This document shows positions 23,281 to 33,553 of a stretch of DNA of 64,000 nucleotides, piece after piece. The DNA comes from Achromobacter xylosoxidans. Its GTDB lineage: Bacteria; Pseudomonadota; Gammaproteobacteria; Burkholderiales; Burkholderiaceae_B. The notes below the pieces were generated by a model that saw only the letters and a program-made list of their open reading frames with translations, was not told where the DNA came from and searched no databases. Every line of letters starts with the position of its first letter. The stretch's first letter is position 1. The stretch spans positions 4,898,001-4,962,000 of the forward strand of contig NZ_CP061008.1 in assembly GCF_014490035.1 (NCBI RefSeq). Direction: 5' to 3'. The translations under genes and the position numbers were made by a program.

Positions 23281-24189
23281 TCAGAAATAGCCTTCTTTCT
23301 TGCGGCGCTCCATCGAGGCCTCGGAAGTCTGGTCGTCCATGCGCGTGGCGCCGCGCTCGGTAATGTCGGTCACCGCGGTTTCGGCAATGATGGCCCGGGT
23401 GTCGGCGGCATCCGACGCCACCGGGCAGGTGCAGGAGATGTCGCCCACCGTGCGAAACCGAACCTGCAGGCGTTCGACCTGTTCGCCATCCTGCGGCGGG
23501 GTCAGCCGCGTGACCGGCACCAGCAGGCCCTTGCGGCGCACGACCTCGCGCTGGTGGCTGTAGTAGATCGACGGCAGCGCCAGCTGCTCGCGCTGGATGT
23601 ACTGCCAGACGTCCAGCTCGGTCCAATTCGAGATCGGGAACACGCGCATGTTCTCGCCGCGATGCACGCGGGTATTGAACAGGTTCCAGAGTTCCGGGCG
23701 CTGCGCCTTCGGATCCCATTGGCCGAACTCGTCGCGGAACGAGAAGATGCGCTCCTTGGCGCGGGCCTTTTCCTCGTCGCGGCGCGCGCCGCCGATGCAG
23801 GCGTCAAAGCCGAATTCCTCGATCGCCTCCAGCAGCGTCACCGCCTGGGCGGCATTGCGCGAGTCGGTCTCGCGGCGCAGCACCACGCTGCCGCGCGCGA
23901 TGGAGTCCTCGACGCTGCGCACGATCAGGGTCTCGCCCAGCTCGGCCGCGCGCGCATCGCGGAAGGCGATCACTTCGTCGAAGTTGTGGCCGGTATCGAT
24001 GTGCATCAGCGGGAACGGAAAACGCCCCGGCCGGAAGGCCTTCTCGGCCAGGCGCAACAGCACCACGGAGTCCTTGCCGCCCGAGAACAGCAGCACGGGC
24101 TTCTCGCTTTCGGCGGCCACCTCGCGCAGGATGAATATTGCTTCCGATTCCAGCCAATCCAGGTGGCTGCGTTGGATCACTGCAGACAT
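23281..24189 (-). CDS. cysD: Sulfate adenylyltransferase small subunit CysD
   Basis: Catalytic subunit of ATP sulfurylase. The 302 residues, the same length as E. coli CysD, contain the PP-loop PVLLFSGGKDSVVLLRLAEK near 30-49, HIDTGHNFDEVIAFRD near 75, and GARRDEEKARAKERIFSFRD near 150. The frame is open upstream but the ATG at 24189 matches the family start. The C-terminal tail TSEASMERRKKEGYF is typical. Confidence 0.96.
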   Translation of the reverse strand: MSAVIQRSHLDWLESEAIFILREVAAESEKPVLLFSGGKDSVVLLRLAEKAFRPGRFPFPLMHIDTGHNFDEVIAFRDARAAELGETLIVRSVEDSIARGSVVLRRETDSRNAAQAVTLLEAIEEFGFDACIGGARRDEEKARAKERIFSFRDEFGQWDPKAQRPELWNLFNTRVHRGENMRVFPISNWTELDVWQYIQREQLALPSIYYSHQREVVRRKGLLVPVTRLTPPQDGEQVERLQVRFRTVGDISCTCPVASDAADTRAIIAETAVTDITERGATRMDDQTSEASMERRKKEGYF

Positions 24190-24230
24190 ATGCACTTCCC
24201 CTAAAACAGATTTCGAATTCGTGGGCCGCA

Positions 24231-24974
24231 TCAATCGGCGCGCGCCGCGATGCTGATGACCCGGTTGCCCGCATGCAGGCCGCATTCCTTGGAATCCGAC
24301 GACTCCCACCACCAGCGCCCTGCCCGCAGGTCTTCGCCGGGACGGATGGCTCGGGTACAGGGTTCGCAGCCGATGGACGGGTAGCCCTGGTCGTGCAACG
24401 GGTTGTATGGAATGCCCAGCGCGCGGATGGCGGACCAGACCTCGCCTTCGCTCCATTCGGCCAGCGGATTGAACTTGTAGAGGCCGAAAGCCTGGTCCTC
24501 TTCTTCCAGCGGCAGTTCGCCCCGGGTGGTGGATTGCGCCCGCCGCTGCCCTGTGATCCAGGCGCCGCGTCCGGCCAGCGCGCGCTTGAGCGGCTCGACC
24601 TTGCGGATCTGGCAACAGGCCTTGCGCAGTTCCACGCTTTCATAGAACGCGTAGGCGCCATGTTCGGCGACGTGCTGCTCGACCGCGGCCGCCACCGGCC
24701 GGTACACAGTGACCTCGCGGCCGTAGCGTTCGCGCACGGCGTCCAGCACGCCCAGCGTTTCGGCGTGCAGCCGGCCCGTGTCCAGCGTGAAGACTTCCAG
24801 GTCGAGGCCGGCGCCGTAGATGGCGTGCGTCAACAGCATGTCCTCGGCCGCCAGCGAGGACGCCAGCGCCGCGTCCGGGTAGCGCCGCTGCACATCGGCC
24901 AGGCGCTCGCCCAGATCGCGCCAGCGCGCGGCCAGGCCCGGTTCGAGTTCAGGCAAAAGATCGGTAGTGCTCAT
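24231..24974 (-). CDS. cysH: Adenylylsulfate (APS) reductase CysH
   Basis: Reduces activated sulfate to sulfite with thioredoxin. The 247-residue protein has [14 protein letters not shown] at its PP-loop-like start and both cysteine pairs of the 4Fe-4S type, KACCQIRK near 120 and [10 protein letters not shown] near 205, which mark APS reductases rather than the cluster-free PAPS reductases. The absence of a cysC gene or domain here fits direct use of APS. The C-terminal catalytic cysteine is in [10 protein letters not shown]. It overlaps cysA by four bases. Confidence 0.93.
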   Translation of the reverse strand: MSTTDLLPELEPGLAARWRDLGERLADVQRRYPDAALASSLAAEDMLLTHAIYGAGLDLEVFTLDTGRLHAETLGVLDAVRERYGREVTVYRPVAAAVEQHVAEHGAYAFYESVELRKACCQIRKVEPLKRALAGRGAWITGQRRAQSTTRGELPLEEEDQAFGLYKFNPLAEWSEGEVWSAIRALGIPYNPLHDQGYPSIGCEPCTRAIRPGEDLRAGRWWWESSDSKECGLHAGNRVISIAARAD

Positions 24975-26035
24975 GATTGCGTCGCGAAAATGCGCGCCCG
25001 CCGCGGACGCGCCAACAGTATTTCGCCATCGCGCAGGCCCAGTTCCCGGTACAGCGACTCGGGCACCTCGGCTTCGATGATGGCGTCGGAATCCTCGCTG
25101 GCCAGCTCCAGATAGGCGCTGGGACCCGCAAGAAAGGCGTGCGCCAAGCGCACGGGGATGCCGTCCGCGCCGGCGCGATAGCGTTCGACCTCGAACTCGT
25201 GCGGCCGCACGTAGGCGGTGGCGCGTTGCGCTTCGGCGTGCGCCAGCTCCGGCGCGGGCAAGGACAGGCCGGCGCCGTTCCAGATGCCGCGCGTGGCAAA
25301 GCCCTGCAACTGGTTGACGTCGCCCAGGAAGCCGTAGACGAAGGGCGTGGCCGGCTCTTCCCAGACCTCGCGCGGCGTGCCGACTTGCTCGATGCGGCCC
25401 GAGTTCATCAGCACCACGCGATCCGACACTTCCAGCGCTTCTTCCTGGTCATGGGTGACGAAGACGCTGGCCACGTTCAGCTCGTCATGCAGGCGGCGCA
25501 GCCAGCGCCGCAATTCCTTGCGCACCTTGGCGTCCAGCGCGCCGAAGGGCTCGTCCAGCAGCAGCACCCGCGGCTCGACGGCCAGCGCGCGCGCCAGGGC
25601 GATACGCTGGCGCTGGCCGCCGGAGAGTTGCGCGGGATAGCGGTCCGCCAGCCAGTCCAGCTGCACCAGTCCCAGCAGGTCATGCACCTTGCGCTGGATC
25701 ACGTCCTCCGAAGGACGTTGCGAACGGTGCTTGACGCGCAGGCCGAAGGCCACGTTCTCGAACACCGTCATGTGCTTGAACAGCGCGTAGTGCTGGAACA
25801 CGAAACCAACCTGGCGCTGGCGCACGTCCACCGCGGTGGCGTCTTCGCCCGCGAACAGCACGCTGCCGGAATCGGCCGACTCCAGCCCCGCGATGATGCG
25901 CAGCAGCGTGGTCTTGCCGCAGCCCGACGGACCCAGCAGCGCGACCAGCTCGCCCGTCTCGATATGCAGCGAGACGTCGTTCAGCGCGCGGAACTGGCCG
26001 AAGCGCTTGGATAGATTGCGGACTTCGATGCTCAT
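24971..26035 (-). CDS. cysA: Sulfate/thiosulfate ABC transporter ATPase CysA
   Basis: ATP-binding subunit that drives sulfate import. The 354 residues show Walker [14 protein letters not shown] near 35, the ABC signature [15 protein letters not shown] near 138, Walker [13 protein letters not shown] near 160 and a C-terminal TOBE-like regulatory domain after residue 240. Gap to cysW is 25 bases and overlap with cysH is four. Confidence 0.95.
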   Translation of the reverse strand: MSIEVRNLSKRFGQFRALNDVSLHIETGELVALLGPSGCGKTTLLRIIAGLESADSGSVLFAGEDATAVDVRQRQVGFVFQHYALFKHMTVFENVAFGLRVKHRSQRPSEDVIQRKVHDLLGLVQLDWLADRYPAQLSGGQRQRIALARALAVEPRVLLLDEPFGALDAKVRKELRRWLRRLHDELNVASVFVTHDQEEALEVSDRVVLMNSGRIEQVGTPREVWEEPATPFVYGFLGDVNQLQGFATRGIWNGAGLSLPAPELAHAEAQRATAYVRPHEFEVERYRAGADGIPVRLAHAFLAGPSAYLELASEDSDAIIEAEVPESLYRELGLRDGEILLARPRRARIFATQS

Positions 26036-26060
26036 GCTTATCTCCTGTCAGGCCGCCGCG

Positions 26061-26960
26061 TCAGGCCAGCGCCGGCTTGATGGCGGCCGGCTGGCCGGGA
26101 TACTCGACCGGCAGGTCGGCGGCCTGTTGAAAGCGCGCGTTGCGCCACTCGACGATGTTCTTGGCCACCAGCGTCACCAGCGCCAGCAGGGCCAGCAACG
26201 ACGCCACGGCGAACGCCGCGGAATACTGGTATTCGTTGTAGAGAATCTCGACGTGCAGGGTCATGGTGTTGGTCAGGCCGCGGATCTGCCCGGACACCAC
26301 CGACACCGCGCCGAACTCGCCCATGGCCCGCGCGTTGCACAGGATGGCGCCGTACAGCAGGCCCCACTTGATGTTCGGCAGCGTGACGCGCCAGAAGATC
26401 TGCCAGCCGTTGGCGCCCAGGGTCAACGCGGCTTGCTCTTCTTCGCTGCCTTGCGCCTGCATCAGCGGGATCAGCTCGCGCGCCACGAACGGAAAGGTCA
26501 CGAAGAGCGAGGCCAGCACAATGCCCGGCACCGCGTAGACGATCTTGATGTCGTGCGCCTGCAGCCAGCCGCCGAACCAGCCCTGCGTGCCGAACAGCAG
26601 CACGAATACCAGGCCGGCCACCACCGGCGACACCGAGAACGGCAGGTCGATCAAGGTGATCAGGAACTGCTTGCCGCGGAACTGGAACTTGGTGATCGCC
26701 CAGGCCGCGGCGACGCCAAACACCAGGTTCACCGGCAGCGCAATGGCCGCCACCAGCAGCGTCAGGCGGATGGCGGACAGCGCGTCCGGCTCGACGATGG
26801 CGTCCAGGTACAACTGCCAGCCCTTCTTGAAGGCTTCGGCAAATACCGCCGCCAGCGGCACCAGCAGGAACAGCGCCAGGAATCCCAGCGCGATGAAGAG
26901 CAGCACGCCGCGCACCCAGCGCGGCTCGGTCAGATGGGCGGGACGGTCCGCGGCGCTCAT
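26061..26960 (-). CDS. cysW: Sulfate ABC transporter permease CysW
   Basis: One of the two inner-membrane channel subunits of the sulfate importer. Six hydrophobic helices and the cytoplasmic coupling motif [23 protein letters not shown] (EAA loop, near 175-197) are visible in 299 residues. The start overlaps the cysT stop by four bases. Order T-W-A is the standard one. Confidence 0.95.
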   Translation of the reverse strand: MSAADRPAHLTEPRWVRGVLLFIALGFLALFLLVPLAAVFAEAFKKGWQLYLDAIVEPDALSAIRLTLLVAAIALPVNLVFGVAAAWAITKFQFRGKQFLITLIDLPFSVSPVVAGLVFVLLFGTQGWFGGWLQAHDIKIVYAVPGIVLASLFVTFPFVARELIPLMQAQGSEEEQAALTLGANGWQIFWRVTLPNIKWGLLYGAILCNARAMGEFGAVSVVSGQIRGLTNTMTLHVEILYNEYQYSAAFAVASLLALLALVTLVAKNIVEWRNARFQQAADLPVEYPGQPAAIKPALA

Positions 26961-27847
26961 GCGAGCCTCCCGAGGTTGCGGCGGGCCTGCCAGCCCTGCA
27001 GCAGATTGATGACGAGCAACAGCGCGAAGGACAGCACCAGCATCACCGTGGCGATGGCGGCGGCGCCCGCGTAGTCGAATTCCTCGAGCTTGGCGATGAT
27101 CAGCAGCGGCGTGATCTCGGACACCATGGGCATATTGCCGGCGATGAACACCACCGAACCGTACTCGCCCACCGCGCGCGCAAACGCCAGCGCGAAGCCG
27201 GTCATCAAGGCCGGCATGATGATGGGCAGCAGCACCCGGCGTATGGTCTGCCAGCGGTTGGCGCCCAGGCTGGCCGCGGCCTCCTCGATTTCGCGCTCGA
27301 CGTCTTCCAGCACCGGCTGCACCGTGCGCACCACGAACGGCACGCCGATGAAGATCAACGCGATCACGATGCCCAGCGGCGTGAACGCCACCTTCCAGCC
27401 AAACCAGTCGGCCAGCGGCCCGCCCAGCCAGCCCTTCTGCGAATACAGCGAGGTCAGCGCGATGCCCGCGACCGCCGTGGGCAGCGCGAACGGCAGATCC
27501 ACCAGCGCATCCAGGATCTTCTTGCCCGGAAAGCGGTAACGCACCAGCACCCAGGCCACCACCGTGCCGAACACCAGGTTCACCAGCGCCGCGATCAGCG
27601 ACGCGCCAAAGGTCAGCTTGTACGAGGCCAGCACCCGCGGCGCGGTCACCGCGTCCCAGAAGCCTTGCCAGCCCAGGCTCGCGCTCTTGATCGGCAAGGC
27701 CGCCAGCGGAATGAGCACGAGCACGCTGAGGTACAGCACCGCGTAACCCATCGAGATGCCGAATCCGGGCAGCACGCCCGGGCTGTTGCGCCGAAAGGCA
27801 AAAGGCGCTTGCGCGCCGTTTGCCGCCGGGTTCGAGGCTGTCGTCAT
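26957..27847 (-). CDS. cysT: Sulfate ABC transporter permease CysT (CysU)
   Basis: Partner permease of CysW, 296 residues with about six membrane helices. The EAA loop is [23 protein letters not shown] near 188-210, and [23 protein letters not shown] near 105 is a family hallmark. It follows sbp by 24 bases. An extra N-terminal hydrophilic stretch of about 30 residues precedes the first helix. Confidence 0.95.
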   Translation of the reverse strand: MTTASNPAANGAQAPFAFRRNSPGVLPGFGISMGYAVLYLSVLVLIPLAALPIKSASLGWQGFWDAVTAPRVLASYKLTFGASLIAALVNLVFGTVVAWVLVRYRFPGKKILDALVDLPFALPTAVAGIALTSLYSQKGWLGGPLADWFGWKVAFTPLGIVIALIFIGVPFVVRTVQPVLEDVEREIEEAAASLGANRWQTIRRVLLPIIMPALMTGFALAFARAVGEYGSVVFIAGNMPMVSEITPLLIIAKLEEFDYAGAAAIATVMLVLSFALLLVINLLQGWQARRNLGRLA

Positions 27848-27871
27848 GGCCGTCGTCCGATCATCAAGTGC

Positions 27872-28900
27872 TTATTTCTTTTGCGGCAGATAGATCTGGT
27901 CGAAGGTGCCGCCGTCGCTGAAGTGATCCTTCTGCGCCTTGCGCCAGCCGCCGAAGATCTTGTCGTCGATGGTCACGAGCTTGACCTTGGGAAACTTGCT
28001 TTCGTACCTGGCGGCCACGGTCTTGTCGATGGGCCGGTAGTAGTTCTTGGCAATGATTTCCTGCGCAGCGGGCGTGTAGAGGAATTCCAGATATGCCTGC
28101 GCCGCCGCACGGGTGCCCTTCTTGTCCACGACCTTGTCGACCACGGCCACCGGCGGCTCGGCCAGGATGGACAGAGACGGCACCACGATGTCGAACTTGT
28201 CCGGACCCAGCTCTTCCAGCGCCAGGAAAGCCTCGTTTTCCCAGGCCAGCAACACGTCGCCCACGCCGCGCTCCACGAAGGTGGTGGTGGCGCCGCGCGC
28301 GCCGGTGTCCAGCACCGGCACGTGCTTGAGCAGGTCGCCCACGAAGGCGCGCGCCTTTTCCTCGCTGCCGCCGTTCTTCTCCAGCGCATAGGCCCAGGCA
28401 GCCAGGTAGTTCCAGCGCGCCCCGCCCGAGGTCTTGGGGTTGGGCGTGATGACCTGCACGCCGTCCTTGACCAGGTCGTCCCAGTCCTTGATCTGCTTGG
28501 GGTTGCCCTTGCGCACCAGGAACACGATGGTGGAGGTATACGGCGAGCTGTTCTGCGGCAGGCGGGCCTGCCAATCGGCCGGCAGCAGCCCGCGGTCGGC
28601 GACCGCGTCGATGTCATAGGCCAGCGCCAGCGTCACCACGTCGGCTTCCAGCCCGTCGATGACAGAGCGCGCCTGACGGCCCGAACCGCCGTGCGATTGG
28701 CGGATGGTCAGGTCGACGTTGGCCTTTTCCTTATATTGCTTGATGAACGCATCGTCGATGGCGCGATACAGCTCGCGGGTCGGGTCATATGAGACATTCA
28801 GGAGCGTCTGCTTCTGCTGCGCCTGCGCCGGCGCAATCGCGGCAAACGACATCGTCAATGCGGCCAAGGCGGCCAACCAACCGGCTTTCCTGAAAGACAT
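27872..28900 (-). CDS. sbp: Periplasmic sulfate-binding protein
   Basis: Solute-binding protein that delivers sulfate to CysTWA. It has 342 residues with a signal peptide cut after PAQA near residue 27, then [13 protein letters not shown], the sulfate-contact segment [30 protein letters not shown] near 70-98 (here abbreviated by its ends) and [13 protein letters not shown] near 155. Sbp and thiosulfate-binding CysP are close relatives; Sbp is preferred by length and signature. It opens the operon; a GGGAG stands before the ATG. The 5' region to 29051 contains no clear -35 box, as in CysB-activated promoters, but that is inference. Confidence 0.92.
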   Translation of the reverse strand: MSFRKAGWLAALAALTMSFAAIAPAQAQQKQTLLNVSYDPTRELYRAIDDAFIKQYKEKANVDLTIRQSHGGSGRQARSVIDGLEADVVTLALAYDIDAVADRGLLPADWQARLPQNSSPYTSTIVFLVRKGNPKQIKDWDDLVKDGVQVITPNPKTSGGARWNYLAAWAYALEKNGGSEEKARAFVGDLLKHVPVLDTGARGATTTFVERGVGDVLLAWENEAFLALEELGPDKFDIVVPSLSILAEPPVAVVDKVVDKKGTRAAAQAYLEFLYTPAAQEIIAKNYYRPIDKTVAARYESKFPKVKLVTIDDKIFGGWRKAQKDHFSDGGTFDQIYLPQKK

Positions 28901-29051
28901 CCCATGCTCCCTGTGTTCGGCAATGTGGGAGCAAGTGTGCTGGCTGGGCGTTCTGAACGGAACGAATCATTATTTGGTTGCTCATCGCTCGCAGGCATAT
29001 AGGACCAGCGTCCCAACAATGGAAATCTCCCTTGCCCCCAGGCGCGCCCAA

Positions 29052-29089
29052 TAAAAAACCGCCGCCTCCCCAAGGGGCAGGCGGCGGTT
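29052..29089 (-). terminator. Rho-independent terminator of the peroxiredoxin gene
   Basis: AACCGCCGCCT pairs with AGGCGGCGGTT around CCCCAAGGGGC, followed on the minus strand by TTTTTT. It lies 34 bases beyond the peroxiredoxin stop. Confidence 0.9.
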
Positions 29090-29122
29090 GCGAAGAGGGT
29101 CCAGCCCCTTCGATTGCCGAAT

Positions 29123-29764
29123 TTACTTATTCGGCTGAGGCGTAATGCGCAGATAGGGACGCACGGCCTTGTAGCCCTTCGGGAATTTCTGCTTGATCAC
29201 GGCCTCATCCTGCAAGGACGGAACAATGATCACGTCGTCGCCATCTTCCCAGTTCACCGGCGTGGCCACGCTGTGGCTGTCGGTCAGCTGCAGGGAGTCG
29301 ATGACGCGCAGGATCTCGTTGAAGTTGCGGCCGGTGCTGGCCGGATACGTGATGGTCAGGCGCACCTTCTTGTTGGGGTCGATGATGAACACCGAGCGCA
29401 CGGTCAGCGTGGCGTTGGCGTTCGGATGGATCATGTCGTAGAGCTCGGACACCTTGCGGTCCTTGTCGGCCAGGATCGGGAAGTTGACCTTGGTGGACTG
29501 CGTGTCGTTGATGTCCTCGATCCACTTGGTATGCGAATCGGTGCCGTCCACGGACAGCGCCAGCACCTTCACGTTGCGCTTGGCGAATTCGTCGGCCAGC
29601 TTGGCGGTGTAGCCCAGTTCGGTGGTGCAGACGGGCGTGAAATCGGCCGGGTGCGAGAAAAGTACACCCCAGCTGTTGCCCAGATACTCATGGAAGCGGA
29701 TCGGCCCTGCCGAAGATTCCTGTTCGAAATCAGGGGCGGTGTCGCCCAGGCGTAGATGACTCAT
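29123..29764 (-). CDS. 1-Cys peroxiredoxin (Prx6 type)
   Basis: Reduces hydrogen peroxide and alkyl hydroperoxides. The 213 residues carry the catalytic motif HPADFTPVCTTELG with the single peroxidatic Cys near 45, and the long C-terminal domain of the Prx6 group with YPASTGRNFNEILRVIDSLQL near 145. No resolving cysteine is seen. The ATG at 29764 begins MSHLRLGDTAPDF, the family start; the longer frame upstream is not conserved-looking. A long inverted repeat lies in its leader. Confidence 0.93.
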   Translation of the reverse strand: MSHLRLGDTAPDFEQESSAGPIRFHEYLGNSWGVLFSHPADFTPVCTTELGYTAKLADEFAKRNVKVLALSVDGTDSHTKWIEDINDTQSTKVNFPILADKDRKVSELYDMIHPNANATLTVRSVFIIDPNKKVRLTITYPASTGRNFNEILRVIDSLQLTDSHSVATPVNWEDGDDVIIVPSLQDEAVIKQKFPKGYKAVRPYLRITPQPNK

Positions 29765-29831
29765 GGTGTCTCCTGTGTGCGGATGCAGGTGGGGGGCTGG
29801 CCGCCCGTCGCTGCGGGCGGCGCAGGAAAAG

Positions 29832-29864
29832 CGTTTCATGGCGCAGGCCAGCGCCTGTGAAACG
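29832..29864. promoter_or_regulatory. Long inverted repeat upstream of the peroxiredoxin gene
   Basis: CGTTTCA-T-GGCGC and GCGCC-TG-TGAAACG flank AGGCCA, giving twelve paired bases with a small bulge. It lies 68 bases before the peroxiredoxin start and 49 bases after the acyl-CoA dehydrogenase stop. It could be an operator, a leader hairpin or the end of the upstream transcript; no T-run follows. Confidence 0.5.
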
Positions 29865-29912
29865 ATTCTTCCATCAAACCTGTAGCTGGGGAAATACGCA
29901 AGTCATATAACC

Positions 29913-31736
29913 TTATGCAATATTCAAGCTGGCGCCGCAGGCGTCCGCCACCACCCCGGCCCGCACCGCGGCCGACAAGGCCAGCGCGCGCGGCAGGATG
30001 TGGGCGCCATAGAACAATCCAGTCGCCAGCTTGGCCCCGTAGAACGGATCGGTGGATCCGGCCGCCAGGTGGCGCCGGCAGGCCAGCACGGCGCGCGCCA
30101 TCTGCCAGCCGCCGTGCACCACGCCGGCCAGCATCAGATAGGGCACGCTGCTGGCGTAGACCGCCCTGATGTTGGTCGGCGATTGCTCCAGGATGAACGC
30201 CACGCCGGCCTCGTAGGCCTGGATGGCGCTGTCCAGGTTGTCGCGCAGCAGGCGCAGTCCCTCGCGATCGTCCGCCGACGCACGCGTGGCCTCGTTCTCC
30301 ACCGCGCGCAGCGTCTCCCGCATCGCCGCGATCGCGGCATGGGCGGTGGCGCCGCCGTCGCGCTGGGTCTTGCGGCTGACCAGGTCATTGGCCTGGATCG
30401 CGGTCGTGCCTTCGTAGATGGGCAGGATGCGCGCATCGCGGTAGTACTGCGCGGCCCCGGTTTCCTCGATGTAGCCCATGCCGCCGTGCACCTGCAGGCC
30501 CAGGGACGCGACCTCGACCGCGGTCTCGGTCGAGAACCCTTTGACGATGGGCACCATGTATTCGTAGAAAGCCCGGTTGCGCGAGCGCTGCTCGGGATCG
30601 GGATGATGCGTGCCCTTGTCGTGCGCGGCCGCGGTCACGTAGGACACGGCGCGCGCCGCCTCGGTCAGCGCCTTCATGGTCATCAGCATGCGCTGCACGT
30701 CCGGATGGCGCACGATGGCCACGGGGCCGGGCGACCCTTCCACGGCGCGGCCCTGCACGCGCTCGCGCGCATAGGCCAGGGCATGCTGGCAGGCGCGTTC
30801 GGACACGCCTATGCCCTGTTGCCCCACCGAATAGCGGGCGGCATTCATCATGATGAACATGTACTCCAGGCCGCGGTTCTGCTCGCCGACCAGATAGCCG
30901 ATGGCGCCCTCGCCCACCTCGCCCTTGCCCGAGCCGTACATGAGCACGGCGGTGGGACTGCCATGGATGCCCAGCTTGTGCTCCAGTGATGCGCACCAGA
31001 CGTCGTTGCGCCTGCCCAGTGTGCCGTCGGCCTGCACCAGGAACTTGGGCACGATGAAAAGCGAAATCCCCTTGACGCCGGCCGGCGCGTCCGGCGTACG
31101 CGCCAGCACCAGGTGGATGATGTTCTCGGCCAGGTCATGGTCGCCATAAGTGATGAAGATCTTCTGGCCCGTCAGCCGGTAGCTGCCGTCTTCCTGCTTC
31201 ACCGCCCGCGTCGCGACTTGGGCCAGGTCCGAACCGGCCTGCGGTTCGGTCAGGTTCATCGTGCCGGTCCACTTGCCACCGATCAGCTGCGGCACGTATT
31301 GCTTGCGCTGCGCGTCCGACCCGACCGTCAGCAAGGCCTCGATCACGCCGTCCGTCAGCATGGGGCACAAGGAAAACGCCAGGCTGGCCGCCTGGATGTT
31401 CTCGCCCGGCGCCGCCGCGACCAGCTTGGGCAGGCCCTGCCCGCCCCACTCCACCGGATGCTGCAAGCCCTGCCAGCCGCCCGCGGCGTAATCCTTGAAT
31501 CCCTGCGCGTAGCCCGGGGTAGTGGTGACGCTACCGTCTTTCCAGACCGGCGGCTGCGTATCGCCTGGCACGTTCAATGGCGCCACGGCCTGCTCGACGA
31601 AGCGGCCGTTCTCTTCCAGGATGGCATCCACCAGATCCGGCGTGACTTCTTCGAAGCCGGGCAGTTTCAGGACGTCATCAAGCCCTGCCAGCTTCAAGGC
31701 AAAGCGGAAGTCCTGCAGCGGGGTTACGTAGGGCAT
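29913..31736 (-). CDS. Acyl-CoA dehydrogenase (large, DmdC/FadE-like)
   Basis: FAD enzyme that desaturates an acyl-CoA, passing electrons to electron-transfer flavoprotein. At 607 residues it belongs to the longer class with an extra C-terminal domain, as in DmdC (methylmercaptopropionyl-CoA dehydrogenase). Seen are GTMNLTEPQAGSDLAQVATRA near 160, FITYGDHDLAENIIHLVLAR near 195, LGLQVHGGMGYIEETGAAQYYRDARI near 420 (ends quoted) and the catalytic-region YEGTTAIQANDLVSRK near 455. The start has GGAGACACC before ATG. The etfBA genes a few kb away could serve it. Exact substrate unknown. Confidence 0.88.
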   Translation of the reverse strand: MPYVTPLQDFRFALKLAGLDDVLKLPGFEEVTPDLVDAILEENGRFVEQAVAPLNVPGDTQPPVWKDGSVTTTPGYAQGFKDYAAGGWQGLQHPVEWGGQGLPKLVAAAPGENIQAASLAFSLCPMLTDGVIEALLTVGSDAQRKQYVPQLIGGKWTGTMNLTEPQAGSDLAQVATRAVKQEDGSYRLTGQKIFITYGDHDLAENIIHLVLARTPDAPAGVKGISLFIVPKFLVQADGTLGRRNDVWCASLEHKLGIHGSPTAVLMYGSGKGEVGEGAIGYLVGEQNRGLEYMFIMMNAARYSVGQQGIGVSERACQHALAYARERVQGRAVEGSPGPVAIVRHPDVQRMLMTMKALTEAARAVSYVTAAAHDKGTHHPDPEQRSRNRAFYEYMVPIVKGFSTETAVEVASLGLQVHGGMGYIEETGAAQYYRDARILPIYEGTTAIQANDLVSRKTQRDGGATAHAAIAAMRETLRAVENEATRASADDREGLRLLRDNLDSAIQAYEAGVAFILEQSPTNIRAVYASSVPYLMLAGVVHGGWQMARAVLACRRHLAAGSTDPFYGAKLATGLFYGAHILPRALALSAAVRAGVVADACGASLNIA

Positions 31737-31815
31737 GGTGTCTCCGTGGGTAGGCCGTCTTCATATTGTTTGGCCTATCTTAAACCCTATGCCCGCCAGG
31801 GTCTCTCGACGCCCC

Positions 31816-33516
31816 CTAGTTCAGATGATGCGCCAGCGACACGATGATCGGACCCAGCACCGGCAGCAGCACGTTGGCGATGGCGTACGTCACCGTGTAG
31901 CCAAGTAGCGGCACTGAACTGCCGCTGGAGGTCAGGATGGCGCTGATGGCCGGTGTGCTGACGTGCTGACCGGCGATGGCGCCGACCAGCAAGGGACCTT
32001 CGATCTTCAGGATCTTGTGGCCCAGCCACAGCGACAGGCAGGCAGGCCCCAACGACACCAGCAGGCCGATGAGCGGCAGCACCGCGCCATGCTCGCGGAT
32101 CAGCGCGATGGCTTCCGGACCCGCCGACAAGCCCACGCAAGCCACGAACACCGCCAGCCCCAGATCCTTCAGCAACTGCACGGCATGGTCCGGCATGTGG
32201 CCTATCGAGGGCCGCTTGGCGTTGATCCAGCCGCAGACCAGGCCGCTGACCAGCGCCCCGCCGCCGCTGCCCAGCGACACGGGGATGCCCCAGAGCCGCG
32301 CGCTCAGGCTGCCGATCAGCAAGCCGGCCAGAATGCCGAAAGCCAGGAACACCAGATCGGTCACGCCGCTGCGCCGCAACTCGTTGCCCAGCGCCGCGCC
32401 GGCCTGGGACAGTTCGGGCTCGGCGCCGACCAGCGTCACCAGGTCGCCATACTGCACCACGGTGGCTGGCGTGATCGGCAAGGAATGGCCGGAGCGTACG
32501 ATGGACTGCAGGAACACGCCGCGCGCGCGTTGGGCGTTGGGCCGCTTCGCCAGTTCGCCTACGGTATGGCCGTTGACGGTCTTCTTGCTGACGATGACGG
32601 CCAGCTCGCTCAGCTGCAAGTCGTCGGCGTGCGCCTCCGGCAGCTGGATTTCGGGTCCGATGACGGAACCCGCGCGCAGCGCGAAGCGCCGCAGGCCCAG
32701 CACCACCACGATGTCGCCCGTGGCCAGCGTGTCGCCGGGCGTGGCGTCGACTGCCTCGCCATTGCGCAGGATGCGGCTGATGACCGTGCGTCCGCCCAGC
32801 GCGGCCTCCACTTCAGCCACGCTTTTGCCATCCGCGTCCTTGACCACGTGCGAGCGTCCCACCAGCCGCGGCAAGGTGGGCATGTTCGATTCTTCGCCTT
32901 CGCCGGCCGCCACGCCGAGCTTTTCCTCCAGCGCCTTGGAGGCTTCGCGCAAATTCATGCGCAGCAGCGCGGGCGCGATCTGGCTGGTGAAGAACACGAT
33001 GCTGATCAAGCCGACCAGATAAGTCAGCGTATAGGCCGTGGCGATGTTGGCTTCCATGCGCTGGACCTCGGCGTCCGCCAGGCCCAGGTGCTTGAGCGCC
33101 TCGGCAGCCGTCCCGACCACGGCCGATTCAGTCGCCGCGCCTGCCGCAAGACCCGCCGCCGTTCCCGCATCCAGGCCGAACAGCGGCACCGCGGTCAGCA
33201 CGATCGCCAGCACCAGCAAGGCTTCGATCAGCGGCAGCGCGATATAGCGCAGGCTGGAGCGATTCAGGTTGGCGAAGAACTGCGGCCCGCCCGAGTACCC
33301 CATCGCGAATATGAACAGGGCGAAGGCGACTTCCTTCAGGTCGCCGCGCATCTGGCAGCCGGTCTGGCCGATCAGCAGGGCGACGATGAGTGTTCCGCAC
33401 ACTCCGCCCAGCTGGATCGGCCCGACTTTGAGCTTGCCGATCAGGTATCCCAAGCCCACCGTCACGAACAGCACTGCGATGGGAACGCTATTGAAAAACC
33501 CGACCGTGCAAGTCAT
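31816..33516 (-). CDS. AspT/YidE-family antiporter, second copy
   Basis: Membrane exchanger of the aspartate:alanine exchanger (AAEx) family, 566 residues. Two blocks of helices (residues about 1-185 and 390-566) flank two cytoplasmic RCK-C-like domains (about 205-285 and 290-375). Helix-edge motifs such as FALFIFAMGYSGGPQF and GSGGGALVSGLVCGWI match the family. It is the last gene of a three-gene cluster aspT-aspD-this gene, 37 bases after aspD. It is only moderately similar to the other copy, so it may carry a different amino acid pair. Confidence 0.87.
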   Translation of the reverse strand: MTCTVGFFNSVPIAVLFVTVGLGYLIGKLKVGPIQLGGVCGTLIVALLIGQTGCQMRGDLKEVAFALFIFAMGYSGGPQFFANLNRSSLRYIALPLIEALLVLAIVLTAVPLFGLDAGTAAGLAAGAATESAVVGTAAEALKHLGLADAEVQRMEANIATAYTLTYLVGLISIVFFTSQIAPALLRMNLREASKALEEKLGVAAGEGEESNMPTLPRLVGRSHVVKDADGKSVAEVEAALGGRTVISRILRNGEAVDATPGDTLATGDIVVVLGLRRFALRAGSVIGPEIQLPEAHADDLQLSELAVIVSKKTVNGHTVGELAKRPNAQRARGVFLQSIVRSGHSLPITPATVVQYGDLVTLVGAEPELSQAGAALGNELRRSGVTDLVFLAFGILAGLLIGSLSARLWGIPVSLGSGGGALVSGLVCGWINAKRPSIGHMPDHAVQLLKDLGLAVFVACVGLSAGPEAIALIREHGAVLPLIGLLVSLGPACLSLWLGHKILKIEGPLLVGAIAGQHVSTPAISAILTSSGSSVPLLGYTVTYAIANVLLPVLGPIIVSLAHHLN

Positions 33517-33553
33517 GTCGTCATGTCGCCCTGGAGGTTGCTGCCCGGCCCGC

